From the NCBI GenBank assembly GCA_022225965.2, contig JAKJXP020000064.1:62001-126000 (forward strand): a stretch of 64,000 bases of DNA, in the 5' to 3' direction. The translations under genes were made by a program, and so were the position numbers. The stretch is from Diatrype stigma (taxonomy: Eukaryota > Ascomycota > Sordariomycetes > Xylariales > Diatrypaceae). Below, piece after piece: positions 10,986-22,305 of this stretch. The stretch's first letter is position 1, and every line of letters begins with the position of its first letter. The notes beneath the pieces were generated by a model. That model was not told the DNA's origin. It saw only the letters and a list, made by a program, of their open reading frames with translations, and ran no database searches.

Positions 10986-12265
10986 AACATGGCAGCGCAC
11001 TTGCCGAGCGAAGCGGTCGGTGCTCTGCCGGCGGTGATAACACCGTGCCATGGTACATAATAACGAAGAATCCTGGCATCTTACTACTAGCCGCCTGCGA
11101 AATGCAGTGGAAACGTGTGGTATCTTTGCTTACATTAGGGGTAGCAGCGTGGTATTGGTTGGTCCAGACTCGGCCTGCAGAAAACTGCCCCTGAGCCAGC
11201 GCGCCGCCATGCTGAAAGAGTAAAGGCGCCTATCCTAGTCAGGTCCGGCCGGCTGAACTTTTGAAGCTTGATTTGCTTAGCCTGGCAGGGCGCGCTCGTT
11301 CTCCACCCGCCTGCGCGCGATACGAGCGACGAAAAAAGGCCCCGAGGAGAATTGCTGGCCCATCTGTAGTAGCCAGGTAGTAGCGCTGTTCTTCAGGGGC
11401 TCTGGACCAGACGGGTGGTGATTAGCTGCGCTCACAGACCAGGTGAATCGTCAGATCTCTACGAGGATCTTCAATACCCCGTTGTAAACATCTGATGACT
11501 AACGACAGTAATTAGGGCTGCTAGGTAACCGCACAAACACGATCATGGCTCATCCTCTTATGACAGTGGATGGATTACTATTACTATGATCCTGTCGAGA
11601 AAGCTGAACCGTGAGGACATAAGACATGCATAGCGACTTACGCATGGAGGAGGTCGCATCGGCTTGCATGCAAAAAGTAGCAAGCCGCGAGTATCAGGTC
11701 AGTTCAGGGGGGACGAATGGCTTGAAAGGGAAGAGCTACTAGAAGAGCTACTAGAAGGGAGGGACAAAGCGAACGCGGACTTGGACCCCACAGGTTCTTC
11801 TTCGGGGCCAGTCCCGAGGCCCTTCCAGGTTAAAACAGTCGGACAGTCGGACACAGCCACAGCGTAGCCGATTTCCGAACATCATCTCCACCGAATCCGT
11901 CTGTTAGTGGTTAGGCGCCTAGCTAAGCGGTTAGCGCCCGGTTCAGGGGCCACACGATCACAGATATGCGCTAGCTGGAAGCGGTAGTGTCACCGTCCAA
12001 TTGGATCCAATCTTGTCCGATCGTACGAGCTGCAACCCCAAACTGCGCCAAACTGCCCGAAAAGACGGAAATACCTGATCTTAATAACGACCGCCAGCAC
12101 TCAGCTCAGCACCGAGCACGGGCTCCCAATAGATCGAATCCTTGGCCGAGTCGCCAAAACAACCCGGAAGGAGCCAAGGCCTCTTGGGGTTTATCATTCT
12201 ACCGTCGTCAAATACAAACTAGTTATGTACAAACTAGGTAGTTATGTAGTATCATACCTCGAACA
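10986..12265. other. intergenic, left flank of the transposon
   Basis: No gene was recognised. The open frames at 11664-11867 and 11987-12241 show neither a domain nor steady coding composition. Confidence 0.4.
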
Positions 12266-12908
12266 TAGCTACGACAATACGACTATTTGCACCGGACACT
12301 TTGGCTATTCGTACCGGACATTAACCGCATTTGGATGCACCCTTACATCACCAACCTGCCACCTAAAGTCACTACCTAACACACCACTTACCATTACCTA
12401 AATACCTATTTAAGTACATAATATTTACCGCATTACTTACCAATTACCTTAAAACAACGCTTTTATAAATAAATATATATACCCTTTAAATCCTTCGTAC
12501 TTAACCTTAACCCATAACCGCGCTGCGTATTAGCGCTGGCGCTGGCATTGGCGTAAGTGCAGGTATAAGTGCAAGTGTAGGCTTAAGTGCAAGCTGTAGG
12601 TGCAGGCTGTAAGTGTAGGCTGTAGGTGTAGGCTGTAGGTGTAGGCTGTAGGTGCAGGCTGTAGGTGCAGGCTGTAGGTGCAGGCTGTAGGTATAGGCTG
12701 TAAGTGCAGGCTGTAAGTGCAGGCTGTATGTATGTAGGTGGTATGTAGTAAGTAATGAATTGTTAAGGAGTAACCTAAGCAGTGGCGGGGCAGAATTGTG
12801 GCTTAGGGTATGGCACAGGTGGCTAATACGCTAACCTTACCAAATGCGGTTAATGTCCGGTACGAATAGCCAAAGTGTCCGGTGCAAATAGTCGTTTTGT
12901 AGCTACGA
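12266..12908. mobile_element. non-autonomous Mutator-like miniature DNA transposon (MITE) with target-site duplication
   Basis: The element spans 12275-12899 (625 bp). Its ends are 60-bp terminal inverted repeats, 12275-12334 and 12840-12899, which match at 59 of 60 positions; the only difference is at the fourth base (CAATACGAC versus CAAAACGAC). Both ends are flanked by the same 9-bp direct repeat TAGCTACGA (12266-12274 and 12900-12908), a target-site duplication. Nine-bp duplications with long inverted repeats fit Mutator-like elements, though hAT-like or unclassified origin cannot be excluded. Each arm holds two copies of a 16-bp direct repeat (CTATTTGCACCGGACA and CTATTCGTACCGGACA at 12283 and 12305), plausible transposase binding sites. 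The inside has no transposase frame; it holds an AT-rich part and a 13-bp minisatellite. The near-perfect arms suggest fairly recent movement. Confidence 0.85.
12592..12738 (+). repeat. 13-bp tandem minisatellite inside the transposon
   Basis: Ten consecutive units of GGCTGTAGGTGCA or close variants run from 12592 to 12721, followed by a partial degenerate unit. Less regular versions (GTAAGTGCAGGTATAAGTG) precede it from about 12553. Variants differ mainly at unit positions 8, 11 and 12. Units are directly abutting, so it is not a CRISPR array. Confidence 0.9.
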
Positions 12909-13155
12909 AGCTCGCTACGAGGCAGGGACCCGCCATCGGACCTCGATATCCAGTGGGCTGATATCCAGACTCGATATCCAGATTCGACCTGGATCAGCTG
13001 ACCGTCATAAGTCTCGCTGAATACCCCAATAAGGCAATCTGCCACACTCTGGCCTGACCGCAATGACATGCTTGAATGTTATATAACGTCTTGTGGAGCT
13101 CATCATCGCGTAATTTGGCTTGCTCTTACGTTTCCGGTATTTGCTCATCTCACAA

Positions 13156-13533
13156 CTAGAAGCATCGGCAAATTGCGACAACTACGAAGCAGGAGGAAGC
13201 CGACTCTGCTAGGCTGCACCCGTGAAGCATGTAGGCCTTGTCGGGTCCCTGTGGTTTCCAGCTAGAGTTTCCTATTGTGGAAACCGTCCTTGGTATGCTC
13301 ATGAACCATACGTTAGGCAGAAGAGGACATGGACTTTGGTGGTAACGAACCCTACTTTCGTCCACGATGCGTTGCCAATGCTCGACAACTTTACTAAGGT
13401 CATCATGACTGACGACCCTCCATCCTCGATTGGCATATGCAAAGGCCTGAAACGAATCCCATCTCACTTCATCGAGGTCGAGCGATGCTAGCTTGTCCAT
13501 TGTTGGCACGAGTACTGCTACAAGAAACTCCAA
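13156..13533 (-). pseudogene. coding-like fragment of unknown family
   Basis: On the minus strand an open frame from about 13510 encodes plausible globular sequence, including MDKLASLDLDEVRWDSFQA and WQRIVDESRVRY. Just upstream, a GTGAGT donor-like site (about 13563) and a TGTAGCAG acceptor-like site (about 13508) would define a 56-nt intron, but every frame of the preceding sequence is closed by a stop. I do not recognise the family. It is either a decayed gene or one exon of a gene I could not assemble. Confidence 0.3.
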
Positions 13534-13806
13534 ACACCTGAGTCGTTTCCGTCAGAACTCACAATGTTCAGCTACATAGCATCATCGTCGACGGTGTCGT
13601 GGCCAACAGATCGCTTCTTTGATGCACAATTTAGAGTGTTATGAGGTTGCTGTACTAGACTGCCGTCGGTCGGCCAGCGGCCAGCTCCCCCATTCAAAAA
13701 GAAATTCCTAGACGGTTGGGGTTGGGAAGTATCTCAGCTTTCCGGGAGGCAAACAATAGTCCCCGGGCACGGGACGCGTAACCTACCTAGGTATCGACCC
13801 CCTGAT

Positions 13807-14275
13807 TTAGTTCGAGGTACTTCGGGAGCTGAGCACACTATCCCTCGGTTGCCTTCGCCGGATCTGGGAGTTGGTACCTGACCATCCGAGGGCCGGTACC
13901 TGCTTCTCGGGCTCCCTGCTGACTTGGAACTCGAAGTAGAGCGTTCTCGGCGGGAGCTGGACCCGTAGAACCTCTAGCGGGATATCGGAGCATGCGATGT
14001 AGTCACGAATAGCGTCGGTGGCGTAGAAGCTGATTCCCATGATGTCGCCGGGCTGACCAGCCACAAGATATATGTGAGATGAGCCTCCCGCGTGGCTACT
14101 CAGGAGTGATTTCAGCTTCGGTCACAACCACGCCCTCATATTCACCCTATACAAGTTGCCATGCACGTGCCGAAAAGGCTCCAAGAATAGCAATCTTGCG
14201 TTCCATGATCTCACAGAAATGACTGCCGATGAATCCTACGGTAGCTACGTATCCTTCCGCGATGGCCCTAGAAAG
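13807..14275 (-). pseudogene. second coding-like fragment of unknown family
   Basis: The minus-strand frame open from about 14121 to 13807 encodes a believable polypeptide (SSHIYLVAGQPGDIMGISFY, then YIACSDIPLEVLRVQLPP). Upstream, a different frame at about 14268-14160 also looks coding (VATVGFIGSHFCEIMERK) but ends at a TAG. The two pieces are separated by only about 40 nt in incompatible frames, too little for a normal intron. They could be remains of one gene with a frame shift. No family is recognised and no ATG model is supported. Confidence 0.3.
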
Positions 14276-15317
14276 AGATCAAGAAAGGGACCTGGCTGGA
14301 AATGGTAGTCACCGCATACCGTATTCAATATATTTTGCCGTAAAACATAGACTGAAATGGCTCTCATTGCACCCCACCCCCACCCCCCCCTCTCTTTCTT
14401 CTTTCTTTTTCTGCGTATTCCTATATGTTCACTAATCATTAAGCCCCGGCCATGGAACTAAGAGTATGTCCAATAAGATACATGAACTTTGCGTGCCGCG
14501 ATAAAACTGGGCTGATGAAAGCCCACATGGGATTCGAAAGCCTCGAAAAGCCTCACCTTGTACGAAATGCTATGATCATGCCTGGTAATGTACTAAGCGG
14601 ACAGGCGATGATTATACGTCCAAAGTATAATCAACAATATCCATCCCTATCACCGACCCCTGGACTTGGTTATGTCCACCAAACGCTGCCAGTTCCGAGC
14701 ATCGACCATAGATAACGAGGGACAACGATATATATATAGCTCTGAGACAACGTCGCCACCGGACGTTCGAAGACGACGAGAACGTGAAGATATCAATAAG
14801 TCTTATACCATACAATGCAGTACGATAGGCTCCTTCGCGATTTTATGGTCTCATACAACCAACCCTGATTGCCAAGCGATGTAAGTAAAAGCAGTACCCT
14901 TGGCCCAGCTTAAGTGTGAATGAAGCCTCTGGTATAGGTTGTGCTGGAGGCCCGAGGCTGCTGGTACTCTCATTGATATTTCCGTTACATCGAACGGACT
15001 GTGAGAACATGTATCGCGAAGTGTGGCACAGGTATGTTACATAGGACCAACAAGCGATACTGTTCCTGCGTGGTACCATTATCGGATATAATAGCATAGG
15101 GGCTTCTTCTGCATCTGAATACTCAGACTCAATACATAGAGACTTAATCGATCCCTTATCCTAAACGCACAGGCGAGCAAACCCCCCGCCCCATCATACG
15201 AGCGAAGGCTGGAGCGAGTGTCGTGAGTCCATCGTGATAAACATATAGCTCTGCCACAACAACAACAACAACGTCTTCCCCCTAAACGAAACCGCAAGCC
15301 CCCCGCCCTTTCACCCC
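14276..15317. other. intergenic
   Basis: No gene was recognised. A short C-rich/CT-rich patch lies at 14370-14410 and an (AAC)n run at about 15253-15270, close to the 3' end of the next gene. Confidence 0.45.
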
Positions 15318-15947
15318 CTATTCTTCCTCCAGCTTCCCCTCAACCTCCACATCAGCAATGGGGCACGTCGTCGAGTCGCCGATCTGCGTCGGCTCCACCA
15401 GACACGCCCCCGGCGATGTATCGCGATCCAGATCCACGGATCCCGTCGCCGAATAGTAATGCACCGCCACCTTCTCCACCCCCCCTTCCTCCTCGTCGTC
15501 ACAAGCCCAGCTGCTCCTTAGCGTCAGCCGCAGGGCGTCGAGGTCGAGCTGGGCCGTGGTGTTCAGGTCGGCGGGGCCGAAGTTGACGCACGCGTGGGCC
15601 TCGGCCGGGTCGTAGTCGACGACGCCCCCGTCCTCGCTCAGCTGGTAGCCCACGTGGCACGAGGCCAGCTGGCCCGTCGGCCCGTGCCGCGCGAAGAACT
15701 GCACACGCCCCGAGCCGCCCCCCGGCCAGTCCGACGATACCGCCTTCGTCAGCTGCCAGTTGGGCGCTGTCGTCGATAGGTCCGCGCAGGAGGAGGGGGT
15801 GCCGTCTTGTCGACGGAGAGCCGGAACTGAAGCCGGCATTGTTTTGACGACGCCGCTCGCTAGCACTGCTGCTGCTGCCTGGTGTCCCGCGAGGAGGGAT
15901 GCCAGGCATAGCGCTGCTGTAATGCGTCCAGCACGCCTTTGGCGCAT
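15318..15947 (-). CDS. predicted secreted cysteine-containing protein, function unknown
   Basis: A single minus-strand exon gives 209 residues from the ATG at 15947. The same frame is open further upstream, but that part is His/Arg-rich and lacks a signal. Starting at 15947 puts a short basic n-region (MRQRR) directly before a hydrophobic core (ITAALCLASLLAG) ending at an Ala-rich cleavage region, a normal signal peptide. The mature part has six cysteines spread along its length, in contexts such as SSCADL, ASCHVGY, HACVNF, WACDDE, GACLVE and TTCPIAD, which suggests three disulfides. The alternation of polar and hydrophobic residues resembles small beta-rich secreted proteins of fungi, such as the AA1-like group, but the match is too weak to name. 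A role outside the cell is inferred only from the signal peptide. Confidence 0.7.
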   Translation of the reverse strand: MRQRRAGRITAALCLASLLAGHQAAAAVLASGVVKTMPASVPALRRQDGTPSSCADLSTTAPNWQLTKAVSSDWPGGGSGRVQFFARHGPTGQLASCHVGYQLSEDGGVVDYDPAEAHACVNFGPADLNTTAQLDLDALRLTLRSSWACDDEEEGGVEKVAVHYYSATGSVDLDRDTSPGACLVEPTQIGDSTTCPIADVEVEGKLEEE

Positions 15948-17076
15948 GTTGTTGTTGTCGTCGTCGCTGCTGTTGCCTTGTCTTTTTTTTTTTTCCGTTT
16001 CCTTTTCCCCAAGACCTCTAAAACGTCTCGGTTGTTGTTCAGGTTCGAGTGTACTCGCGATATGGTGTCGATGGTGCAGATGGTGTTCTGTTCTTTCGAG
16101 TGAACTGCGGAGGTTTTGCGTTCGGAGGAAAGAGTTAGATATGAGATGCCAATGGTGTGCCGACCCTTTTCTTCGAAGACCTTGAAATCCCATCACCAGG
16201 TCTAGATCCGTAGGTGTGTAACCTACATTTAGCCTTTATTCTTCGTTGATACCGCGCAACATATTTAGCCGTAGGCTATATCTGAACTACTATATGAAGT
16301 GCATCCCTCTATATCCTATTTACCTGGCGGGGATGTCTTCGTTAGATGGCGACCATTACATACGGCCCTACAGTAGGTACATAGTTATCGTGAGTGCATC
16401 TCGCTTTTGGCATCGCCGTTCTAGACCAACAAGCAATAAAGTATCCCGCCATATGTTTTTGATTGTGCTTACAAATTCCTACATCTTCTACGATTCGGCT
16501 TTTGATTTGGTAAGGGGGGTGGTCCACGACCAATGCGCAGGTAGCATAGACAGGCGGTCTGGACCATTACGTTATGGGCGATGGGACACATTGGATATCG
16601 AAGAACTGCAGTGATTTCCCCCTTTCAATACATTTACGTTCGGCTCAAGCAAAAACTTTGTATTATATATACTCTGATTGGACAACATGATGACCTACTC
16701 ACACTTGTTCATTCTACTTCAGCATGGAACATAGGGGGTGCATGTTCTGAAACTATGTTGCATTTTACATTCCGATACAGAAGGTCGCTCCTATATATTA
16801 TCCTCACGATGAAGGTAAACTAAACCAATATTGCTATTCTAGGTACTGGTTGAACAATGAGGCATGTACCACGTTACAGAAGAGAAGAAGAGAAGAGATA
16901 ATTGATGGTCAAGTGCCGACACGATCTATGATGAAGCAGTCACCACCACCGCCGACCTACTGCGATTTGGGTTGTCTTTCACATATGTATTCAGGAAAGA
17001 AACAAAATAAAAATAAAAATGAACCAACATCCGGGCAGGAAAGATATTGAAAAGTTCAAAAAGAAAGAAAAAAGAA
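15948..17076. other. intergenic between secreted protein gene and tRNA
   Basis: No gene was recognised. The section next to 15947 should be the promoter of the secreted protein; a T-run at 15983-15996 and CTT-rich sequence are present. The remainder is AT-richer without coding character. Confidence 0.45.
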
Positions 17077-17173
17077 GGCCCGAACCAGGGATCGAACCTG
17101 GGACCTCTCGCAAATGTGTAACTTAGGAAGTTTGGAACCCTAAGCGAGAATTATACCACTAAACCATCCGGGC
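17077..17173 (-). tRNA. tRNA-Pro (anticodon AGG) with a 25-nt intron
   Basis: On the minus strand the sequence folds as a standard tRNA. The 7-bp acceptor stem is GCCCGGA/TTCGGGC. The D arm carries the A-box TGGTTTAGTGGTA, and the anticodon stem is CTCGC/GCGAG with loop TTAGGGT. The T arm contains GGTTCGATCCC, and the discriminator base is C as in eukaryotic tRNA-Pro. The anticodon is AGG. The intron occupies 17137-17113, between bases 37 and 38 as is usual for nuclear tRNA introns, and contains CCTAA, which can pair with the anticodon loop TTAGG to form the pre-tRNA helix recognised by the splicing endonuclease. Confidence 0.95.
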
Positions 17174-17928
17174 TATTTCTTGTTGAAAAACGTTTTGTAA
17201 TTGGGCATTATAAAGCCAGCTTGGGCGGTGGGCCATTCATTTGGAAATCCACTCGGAAGTGGGTAAGCTAAAATAGCCCCTCCGTCCCTCAGCCCCTGAG
17301 CTCCTCCCTCCTCCCTCCTCCCTCCTATTGCGGTGAAGCCACCGAATAAACGAAGTCCTCGTTAACCTTTAAAAGAGATGCGTATCTCTTCTTCTTCTTC
17401 TTCTTCTTCTTCGTCTACTAAAATGATAACTAAAATGATAATTTGCCTTCTATAATGGGCGCATTCTCTTCTATTACTATGTCGCTGTGACTGCTTAACC
17501 TATTAAATCCTAATCTCACTCAATCACACCGCAAGGCCTGGACGGGAAAAGATGTTGATAGCAGGAGTTTGGCAGGTTTCGTGCTACTTCTATTAGACGA
17601 CAGTGAAAATGAGTAGTACCTAGGTAGAAGGTGGCATCCCTATGACCAAATGATGTAGTTATATCTACATCTTACATCTCCTAGTTAGGTCCACCAGTTA
17701 GACCGCGAGGGAACTTCTCAGAATCATGATATATACTTACCCAATCTACATATCTATGCACTATGATGGACCTTCACTTCACGCGTAACATATCCAGATT
17801 ATTTACCCAATGTAATCATGAGCCGGGAAAGTTGTAGTTGCGATGCAGCGCAAGCACGAGAAAGGAGATGACAAGACCCTTTCGCTTTTAATTAGGTTAT
17901 GACGCTTCTAAAGCCCGTCCCTACCTCC
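17174..17928. other. intergenic with simple repeats
   Basis: It contains a (CTCCCTC)n stretch near 17298-17325 and a (CTT)n tract at about 17387-17412. No gene was recognised; the right end should hold the 3' flank of the amidohydrolase gene. Confidence 0.5.
17387..17412 (+). repeat. (CTT)n microsatellite
   Basis: About eight consecutive CTT units, in non-coding sequence. Confidence 0.8.
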
Positions 17929-20008
17929 CTACCTACCCTCCTGGGCTTCCAGCATCGCCGCCTTATTCAAATGAATATACTCGAGCATATACTCCTCGCC
18001 CGCCTCAAAATCAAGACCCATCTCCCTCTCCCTATCCAAGATAGCCCTCCGGCTCGCGCGCAGCCGCGCCGCGACATCCGCCCAGGCCAGTCGCGTGCCG
18101 GGGGCTGGCACCCCATCATCATCTACGCCACCCTCCCCCTCCCCCTCCCTTTCCTGTTTTCCCAGCACCGGCACAGGCGCGACCTCGACATCGACGAGCC
18201 GGCCCCGCGCCTTCCGCACGACGCCGTCGACGATGACGGTCTCGACGTCGCGGGGGCTGCTGTGCATGACGACGGCGGCGACGGGGTCCTCCTCGGCGGC
18301 CGCCAGCATCGAGGGGCTGTCGTCGCCCGCGGCGAACACGACCACGTCGGCGCGCAGGCCCTCCCGCAGCCTGCCCACGCGGCCTGCCAGGCCGGCCGCG
18401 CGCGCCCCGCCCACCGTGCCGAGGTTGAAGACGCTCTCGGCGCTGAAGCCCGTGTGGCGGGACCAGAGGCTCCCACTTCCACTTCCGCCTTCTCCTCCTT
18501 CCCCTTCAGGTTCATCTTCACCGTCCTTCAGCCCGGCGGCCAGGTTGGCGCCGCGCTCGGCCCGCGCCGCCTGGAGCAGCAGGCGCATCTGCTCGGGGAT
18601 GCCGGCGGCGCCCCAGGAGTGGCAGTCGACGCCGAGGGAGGCGCTGCCGTAGAACGCGGGCCGCAGCGCCACGGGGAACGTGCCCATCTGCAGCTCCGTG
18701 TTGGGCGTGCAGCTCAGGTGCGCGCCGGACCGGCCGAAGAGCGCGGCGTCCCCCGGCCGCGGCGCGTTGGGGTGCACGAGGAGGATGTCGGGGCCTAGGA
18801 GGTCGTGGCTTGCGACTGTTTTTGTTTTTGTTCGTTGGTTAGTTAGCTGGTTAGGTACCTAGTTGACGTTGGGTTTTGGCAGGCAGATAGGCAAGTGGGT
18901 AGCTACAGCCACGTCTGTCTGACTACCTGTCTCTCTCTGTGTGTGTCCTTGTATGTCATTCCAAGAACTACGGACTTCCGGATAGAAACCTTGGGTAGGT
19001 ATCACGATGCTTGTGCTCGTAGACTAGTAGGTAGTAGTAGTGGGGGACGACAGGTCACATATACACCATGGGATATTGCTTACGGATTTGCACGGCCGTG
19101 GGCCCGTTGCCGAACAGCACGCCGCCATTCGCGTGCGTCGTGATGAGGTGCGCCTTCCCCCTGGCCGGGTCTCGCAGGCGAGCGTAATAGGGCTTGAGGG
19201 TCTCGGCGGGCAGGTAGAGGTTGTCCATGGCGTAGCCGACATGGACCGTGCCGTTCCCATAGGGCGCGGCCTGGGCCAGGGCCTCGTACCTAGCCAGGCT
19301 GTCCTCCGACAGGAGATCGTTCTCGAGCCGCCATGGGTCCGTCGATCGGATCCTGCACGCTGGAGTGTAGCAGTATACCGCTCTTAGCCCCGCCGTGATG
19401 AGAGCCTGTATGGCGGCCTGGGCTGCGGTTTTGGAAGTACGTGTCAGAGCAAGCAGGTAGGTATATGCATGCGAGCAGAGCAGATGAAGAAAAAGAAAAA
19501 AAAATGACCCAAAAAAGGAGGAGGGCTGTTTTCTTCTTCTCGTTTTTCCCCTTCCCTATTATCAACGCAGGGACACGTGTGCACAGGCTTACGTACGGTG
19601 TTCGGGCTGTGTGCTGCAGCTAGAGTGATCAACCACAGTCGTGGTCCCAGCATCGATGGACTCCAGCGCGCCGGCCAGCTGGCCCCAGAACAAGTCCCCG
19701 AGCGACCACAGGGCGGCGGCGATTGGGGCCCGGGGAAGGTATTCGAGGAGGGTGTGGTTAGCATGCCTGCCTTTATACTGCGTCTGGTAGAGGTGGCGGT
19801 GCGTATCTATGAAGCCGGGGCTGATGATCTTGCCCCCGCATTCGATGACCGTCGTCGAAGCGTTGGGCGGCTGTAGGCCTGTTCCGATCTTAGATATGAT
19901 CTGACCTTCCACGAGGAGATCGCCGACAGTCGGGGTCACATGCTCGTTTTCATCGTGGAGTAGCAAAGTGCCCCCTTTCAGCAAGATACTCGACGTTGGT
20001 GGTGCCAT
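17929..20008 (-). CDS. amidohydrolase, atrazine chlorohydrolase/guanine deaminase-like family
   Basis: A cytosolic metal-dependent hydrolase or deaminase acting on a ring amine or halide; the substrate is unknown. Three minus-strand exons join in frame: 20008-19597, 19422-19084 and 18815-17929, giving 545 residues. The first metal-binding pair is H70 and H72 (FIDTHRHLYQTQ). The sequence TTVVDHSS and the joined STQPEHPQAAIQALITAG follow, matching the family's VDH...PEH...AI pattern and supporting the first junction. Further conserved blocks are GPDILLVHPN (metal histidine), CTPNTELQMG and LGVDCHSWG (catalytic aspartate). The C-terminal part returns to the beta-sandwich (ETVIVDGVVRKARGRLVDV). 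The segment around 18470-18530 (Glu/Gly-rich) is a low-complexity insert. The upstream in-frame extension beyond 20008 lacks conservation, so the ATG giving MAPPTSSILLKGG was chosen. Confidence 0.85.
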
Positions 20009-22125
20009 GTTGCCTACGAAGTATACGAAGCAGCTGTGTGTAGGTATGCCTGAGAACCAATGACGATGGCTTGGATAGGTAAGTAAGTAGTTGACCAACT
20101 GGCAGTTAGAGTTGAAAGGCCGTTGACGTCGTGGATGCTCTGTCATCTACTACTACGAAGGTCGGGTTGAAGGCGTCTCCACATGCCCCTCGGCATCCCG
20201 TCGGGCGCGAGCCGAACTCAATGAGCATTCATCCAGTAAATAATTATTAGCGCCGCAGTTCGCAACTTTGAGGTTTTCCGTGTTTACTAATCGGTCGCTA
20301 AGTACTAGTTTTATTTATTTTTGGCTATTCACCCTGGTGAGAGCAAGCAGTTGACGGCGACGGCGCCTATCAGTCGCCGAATATAGATGCAGCGGCTGTG
20401 TTCAGCGTGAATGCTGTTGTGTGTTTGCACAGTGAATAGTGGAAGAGCACATTGACGTCTGAAAGGACCACCACCCGGGCAAAACCTGTCTTATAGGGTA
20501 GGCGGAGAGCTTGCTCGTTCGATTCGAATAGCCAGATCCCGTCCGGTTTACTCTTGGTATTGTACAATACTATGTAGCTTCCCGGTGTCCCAGTTTCGCA
20601 ATCCGTCAGCAGTAGAAATGCAGATTTGTACGAGGCCGGGAAAGTATGCCAATGATTAGCCGGCTCAGTAGTTATAGGCTATAAATAACTAACCAACAGA
20701 CACAAAACACCGTCAGGAAATGCTCCGATCATTCCATCATTCCATGAGGTGGAAGTCTGGCAACAGCGCAACAGCAGTCATGTAACGTTAGATGCGCCGA
20801 TGCATTGGACCTAAAAGTATGTTGGTTAGTAGGCAACAACAGACGTTGGTTATTCTCGGGCTCAGCCTCTCAACCCTAAGCAAGCCGCTGTGTTTGTGTT
20901 GAGATCCCACAACCATCTGACTATCGCAGTAACCTAACTTATTACTTACTTCCACTTATTTCCACTTACCCTACCTCACGTACACATAAATCTATAACTG
21001 CCGTAGGCCCAGCGGCAGTGACACCCACAGAATGTAGAATGTTTACCCACCGCCCCGGGTCCGGAACACCCGTACGATAGCACACGCTCATACCATACTC
21101 AGCATGTACTTGTCATAGTCCATTGAAAAGCAGCAGTACCTGGGCAATAGGTGACAAGTGGTATAACTACGAAGTACTTACCTACTTCGTTAGTAGGTAC
21201 CCAGTCAATCGTTCCCCCCCGCGAGCTACGGCAGATACGAAAGTGATCAGCATGGACTTGCATGCCTAACCCAGCAGCTAGCCCCGTCTGCCCCGTGAGA
21301 CGCCGGCGCTGGGCTGGGCTTGCTCCAACACGAGGTTCCATTTGTCCCATCAATCGTTCGTCGTCAATGAATCAGAATTCAATCAGCCGACTGATTTGAC
21401 TGATCAGTAGTTACGGTATGTACTGAGGTAGTTAGTGGTCTTATTATTCGTGACGTTTACCGCGCGATCACAGGCGCATGGCCCTTTGCCCGTCTTGCTT
21501 TGCTCTGGCAATCTTCTTTTCCGTGGCGGGCGATATTCCTCTAACGTCAATTATTATGTGGCGTTGGTATTGACTGCGTTAAATATATGCCTACCTCTAA
21601 GTACCGACTTGGGCCAACAACGCCTATGGGTCTCAAGGGGATTCTTTTGCCTTCTCTTCCGCTCTTCGTACACGGACTGCACCCGCGGATGACCTTGCCC
21701 AGCCCGATATGTGAGAGAGGCGTGAGGCAAACCTATCCGTAGTAGCCGCTTTAACCTCTTAGGTGACTAGCTAAGCAGTTATTACTACCTAACAACTGGA
21801 CTAGCGGTACAGGGTTGACTTCGTATATCGTCTCTGTATGCTATAGTATATGCACGTACTTCATCGATAGGCCGGCTGTCGGTCTGTACCTATGCACTGC
21901 CTATGCATGCTTGCATGTACACACGTTAGGTATGGATCTCACGATGTGATGGTAGATGGCTGGCCAGCTATGACGACGGCCTTCTCATGCGTTTGGCATG
22001 GGGCCGGCCTAGCTGGTGCTCAGCCCAGACCCGATCAACACGAAGTCAGTGAACACGAAGTAAACAGTAGGTAGGTCGTAGTCCATGTAACGACGTAGAG
22101 ATGCTGGATTGGATGGTCACATGTG
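20009..22125. other. intergenic, about 2.1 kb
   Basis: No gene or RNA was recognised. It includes the amidohydrolase promoter side (20009 onward) and the distal upstream region of cerato-platanin. TACCTA/TAGGTA motifs recur (for example 21178-21202). Confidence 0.45.
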
Positions 22126-22133
22126 TATATAAG
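22126..22133 (+). promoter_or_regulatory. TATA box of the cerato-platanin gene
   Basis: TATATAAG lies 180 bp upstream of the ATG and would imply a leader of about 145 nt. The leader is rich in CATCAG/CATCA repeats (22177-22215) and in a (CCA)n run just before the start codon. Confidence 0.55.
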
Positions 22134-22267
22134 ACATGGGCGAACTGCTCTCCTCGAGACTTTTCTCTTCCTTCATCAGCATCAGCATCAGCATCATCGA
22201 GCATCAAGCATCAAAGACCATCACAGTCTAATATAATCACCTAATACAATCAACATCTCCAACCTAC

Positions 22268-22298
22268 AACCACCACCACCACCACCACCACCACCACC
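22268..22298 (+). repeat. (CCA)n run in 5' leader
   Basis: About ten CCA/CAC units, immediately before the cerato-platanin start codon. Confidence 0.8.
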
Positions 22299-22305
22299 AG
22301 CAAAA

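Noticed and set aside
12592..12738. Possible CRISPR array
   Set aside because: The repeats abut with no spacers, are 13 bp long, and the genome is eukaryotic; it is a minisatellite.
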